Origin: JAMXLO01 sp963832895
Lineage (GTDB): Bacteria > Pseudomonadota > Alphaproteobacteria > Acetobacterales > Acetobacteraceae
Direction: 5' to 3'
NCBI GenBank assembly: GCA_963832895.1
Contig: CAWHVQ010000015.1
Span: forward strand, 248,001-312,000
Length of the DNA stretch: 64,000 nt
Both the position numbers and the translations under genes were made by a program. Of the stretch, positions 62,901 through 64,000 are shown piece by piece (the first letter of the stretch is position 1; each line of letters begins with the position of its first letter). Under the pieces are notes generated by a model, which had not been told where the DNA came from, did not search any database, and saw only the letters and a program-made list of their open reading frames with translations.

Positions 62901-64000
62901 GATGTACACGCAATTCATCGCGCAAGCCTATGCCGACAACTACGAGTTCCTGACGCTCGAGGAGCTGGCGGCGCGCACCGAAGCGCAGCAGAAGGCGGCC
63001 ATCAACTACACCACCGTCGGCAACACGATCACCGCGACGGTCACCCCAGACCCCACGGCGCCGGATGTCGGCGGGATGGCGCTCGACGTTATCAACGGCG
63101 GCACGGACGTGATTCAGAACGTCACCAACTGGTACGCCTACAACACGCAGGAGCTGTTCCTGCCGACCCACGGTGGCACATTCACGATCAATCTCGGCAC
63201 CACACAGGATGCGGTCACGCACATCGAATCACTGCCGATGCGTGGTGATCTTCTCTCGGTCACTGGCAACGGTCGCGATCTTAGCTTCGCCATGGATGGC
63301 ACCGGTCAGGTCGTCATCGACCTCGATACCGCTACCTCGGCGCCCATCGTCACTGGCGCCACGGTTGTCAGCGACATCGGCAATGTGCTGACGCTCTCGC
63401 TCGCCTCGGCAGGTGAGAATGACGTTGCGGTGTACATTGCTCCGGCGGAGTTTGTCCGCACGGTGTCTTTCTCCGCCGACACAGGATCGAGCGCCTCCGA
63501 TTTCATCACCAACATTGCGGCACAGACCATTTCCGGCACTCTGAGCTCGGCACTCTTGGCGGGAGACGTCGTGAAGGTGTCGCTCGACGGCGGCACAACA
63601 TGGCAGACAGCGACTGCCGCAGCAGGGGCCACCACCTTCTCGCTCGCCGGAGTCACTCTGCTCGGTAGTGGTACGTTGAAGGTCCAGGTTGAGAATTCTT
63701 ATGGCATGGCCAGCACGGCATTGGTCCAGGCATATGTGCTGGATCAAACCCCGCCCGCGGCCCCGACAACTCCGGACCTTACTGCCGCTTCAGACAGCGG
63801 AGTGTCGAGCACGGACAATGTCACCAACGTCACCACGCCGACCTTCACGGGCACGGCCGAGGCTGGAAGTACGGTGACCTTATTCGACGGTGTCACCGCC
63901 GTCGGTACTGCGGTCGCCACGGCAAGCGGCAGTTGGTCAATCACCACGCCGGCCCTGGCGAGCGGGGTCCAGAACTTCACCGCCGAGGCGACGGATGTGG
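59905..64000 (+). CDS. Giant repeat protein with polysaccharide-deacetylase-like domain and Ig-like repeats (3' end outside window)
   Basis: At least 1365 residues from ATG 59905, still open at the window edge. There is no N-terminal signal, which fits a type I secreted substrate. Two near-identical repeats of about 183 residues (3-185 and 189-371) come first. A Rossmann-like segment (HKVAIVYSDTTAALYF, from about 379) follows. Next is a NodB-like deacetylase region with D629/D631, the zinc motif H-S-Y-T-H at 707-711 and LPVHD near 977, interrupted by a beta-rich insert. Calcium-adhesin-like segments and a Bap-type Ig-like repeat (from about 1280: TFTGTAEAGSTVTLFD) end the visible part. Confidence 0.8.
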   Translation, partial: MATTIGNQITLDGQFTDWLATDAVMTSQNTVAGYQVYGAFLNDATLGNTYVIGIDATATTDAAIAAGTVIYLNADQNNTTGYSPFGKVGAEYEVQFALDSTGALQPYLYSVTSAGVATLLNGGAPLDAGFSSNGESVELAIPQALLTPAGGVAPTSINFATLINGAQGLPGDFTNNPEYTITDPAVLPTTIGNLIALDGTFSDWPAADIVTNPANVAAGYQIYGAFLNDATLGNTYVIGIDATAATDPVIGLLDTIYLNTDQNAATGYNLSFANVGAEYEVQFAYGSNAALEPFLYSVTSAGVTALLNGGAPLDYGFSSNGESLEVAIPQALLTPVGGAAPTSINFVALNGAQGLPTDLAVNPQYTITDTATLAVQAPTHKVAIVYSDTTAALYFSQTAYSDLFMAAQNQARMAGVSYDIIDESQLTNINNLIGYDAIIFPSMADVNTAELPAIMSTLISAVYNYHIGIITAGDFLTNDQTGAPLPGNPYSNMETLLGLARVSGGNSGAISVTANDVTNPIMKSYTAGQVIQTYPSEGYADYQAVGGTATDVLVNQTVTDPTLGGTGTETIPGVIQTTTGGTNVEFASQDLLGDSNLLSNAIQAVSLGTQPGVALHESRDAGIVAVRMDMDQSQFPADVTPAGGGPGIYDTLIPILQQWNQQYDFVGSYFVNIGDNPNGADPSTTNWTVNSVYYKELLAMGSEIGNHSYTHLINPPTTGFTATTSGDTPAGSTTITLTGAPPSFAGVTVGMFVTASNGALGTNTPLPGAAGEGGSIANSQVTAVSGDTITISYVPGGYGAANDGTIADIPAGTTLTFSIPAENTNFLQTTGTVTSATGNPFTYAYEFQQSAALESQELGIPIEGAAIPGANETFATDQNILPYYQSVAATATTPGYTGFLTGGWTGVGSGYPSAIGYMSPSATDEGSLYIAPNMTFDFTEIQYEGKTVAQAEADWAAQFNALTANAAGTPVVVLPVHDYGVAAWNTTTDTGTGSPYTTAMYTQFIAQAYADNYEFLTLEELAARTEAQQKAAINYTTVGNTITATVTPDPTAPDVGGMALDVINGGTDVIQNVTNWYAYNTQELFLPTHGGTFTINLGTTQDAVTHIESLPMRGDLLSVTGNGRDLSFAMDGTGQVVIDLDTATSAPIVTGATVVSDIGNVLTLSLASAGENDVAVYIAPAEFVRTVSFSADTGSSASDFITNIAAQTISGTLSSALLAGDVVKVSLDGGTTWQTATAAAGATTFSLAGVTLLGSGTLKVQVENSYGMASTALVQAYVLDQTPPAAPTTPDLTAASDSGVSSTDNVTNVTTPTFTGTAEAGSTVTLFDGVTAVGTAVATASGSWSITTPALASGVQNFTAEATDV
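59911..61017 (+). repeat. Two tandem intragenic repeats of about 550 bp
   Basis: Unit 1 (59911-60460) and unit 2 (60469-61017) both start ACAACAATTGGCAACC and end with codons for Y-T-I-T-D, with a period of 558 bp. At protein level blocks such as YGAFLNDATLGNTYVIGID and GAEYEVQF recur. The high identity points to a recent duplication. The unit has a beta-sandwich-like pattern, perhaps a carbohydrate-binding module. Confidence 0.85.

Overview
The window is about 64 kb of high-GC, gene-dense bacterial chromosome. It looks like an alphaproteobacterium, most likely of the Acetobacteraceae (Rhodospirillales/Acetobacterales); this is inference from protein families, gene order and regulatory signals. 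Supporting signs are a GAAC-N7-GAAC LexA box in front of lexA, a ComEC without a recognisable C-terminal metallo-beta-lactamase domain, the run topA - rnr - S41 protease - rpmG - pleD, and the run bamE - cytochrome bc1 chaperone - DUF177. No rRNA, tRNA, CRISPR array, transposase or integrase was seen.

Layout. 1-5.1 kb: a leftward group of small catabolic or stress genes (3-hydroxyisobutyrate-dehydrogenase-like, EthD, GYD) diverges from an LVIVD beta-propeller gene, followed by an SPFH/NfeD pair. 5.1-8 kb: leftward EF-G, a hypothetical gene and an orphan BrnA-type antitoxin. 8.1-16 kb: a DUF1800/DUF1501 pair, an M20 amidohydrolase, an AlkA-type glycosylase, a creatininase/ketopantoate-reductase pair and moeA. 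16-25 kb: LexA, a TonB-family protein, ComEC, GltX, a probable FNR-controlled small RNA, then pyrB - pyrC' - plsY. 25-34 kb: an in-frame DprA-TopA fusion, an RNase R lacking its N-terminal HTH, an S41 protease, L33 and PleD. 34-48.8 kb: mixed metabolism, transport and signalling, including serine-glyoxylate aminotransferase beside a large FAD/Fe-S dehydrogenase, thiL, a hybrid histidine kinase, an MFS transporter, bamE, the bc1 chaperone and DUF177. 48.9-58.3 kb is more accessory: a lactonase, a FUSC protein, a holin-like/lipoprotein pair behind an operator-bearing promoter, DUF1127, a GNAT fragment, a GFA protein, a TPR-tubulin-tyrosine-ligase-like protein, and an ArsR/SRPBCC/DUF1801 operon with a palindromic operator. 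58.3-64 kb: a glycosyltransferase diverging from a giant repeat-containing polysaccharide-deacetylase/Ig-like protein that runs off the right edge.

Most notable: (1) an 86-nt small-RNA candidate between gltX and pyrB with a perfect FNR site at -41.5, a CUCCUCCCC anti-Shine-Dalgarno stretch and a strong terminator; (2) the DprA-TopA fusion with an internal ribosome binding site; (3) the deacetylase-adhesin; (4) a bacterial TTL-like ligase; (5) three conserved genes (a membrane protein, thiL, FUSC) each broken by one extra base, which raises the question of assembly error against real decay.
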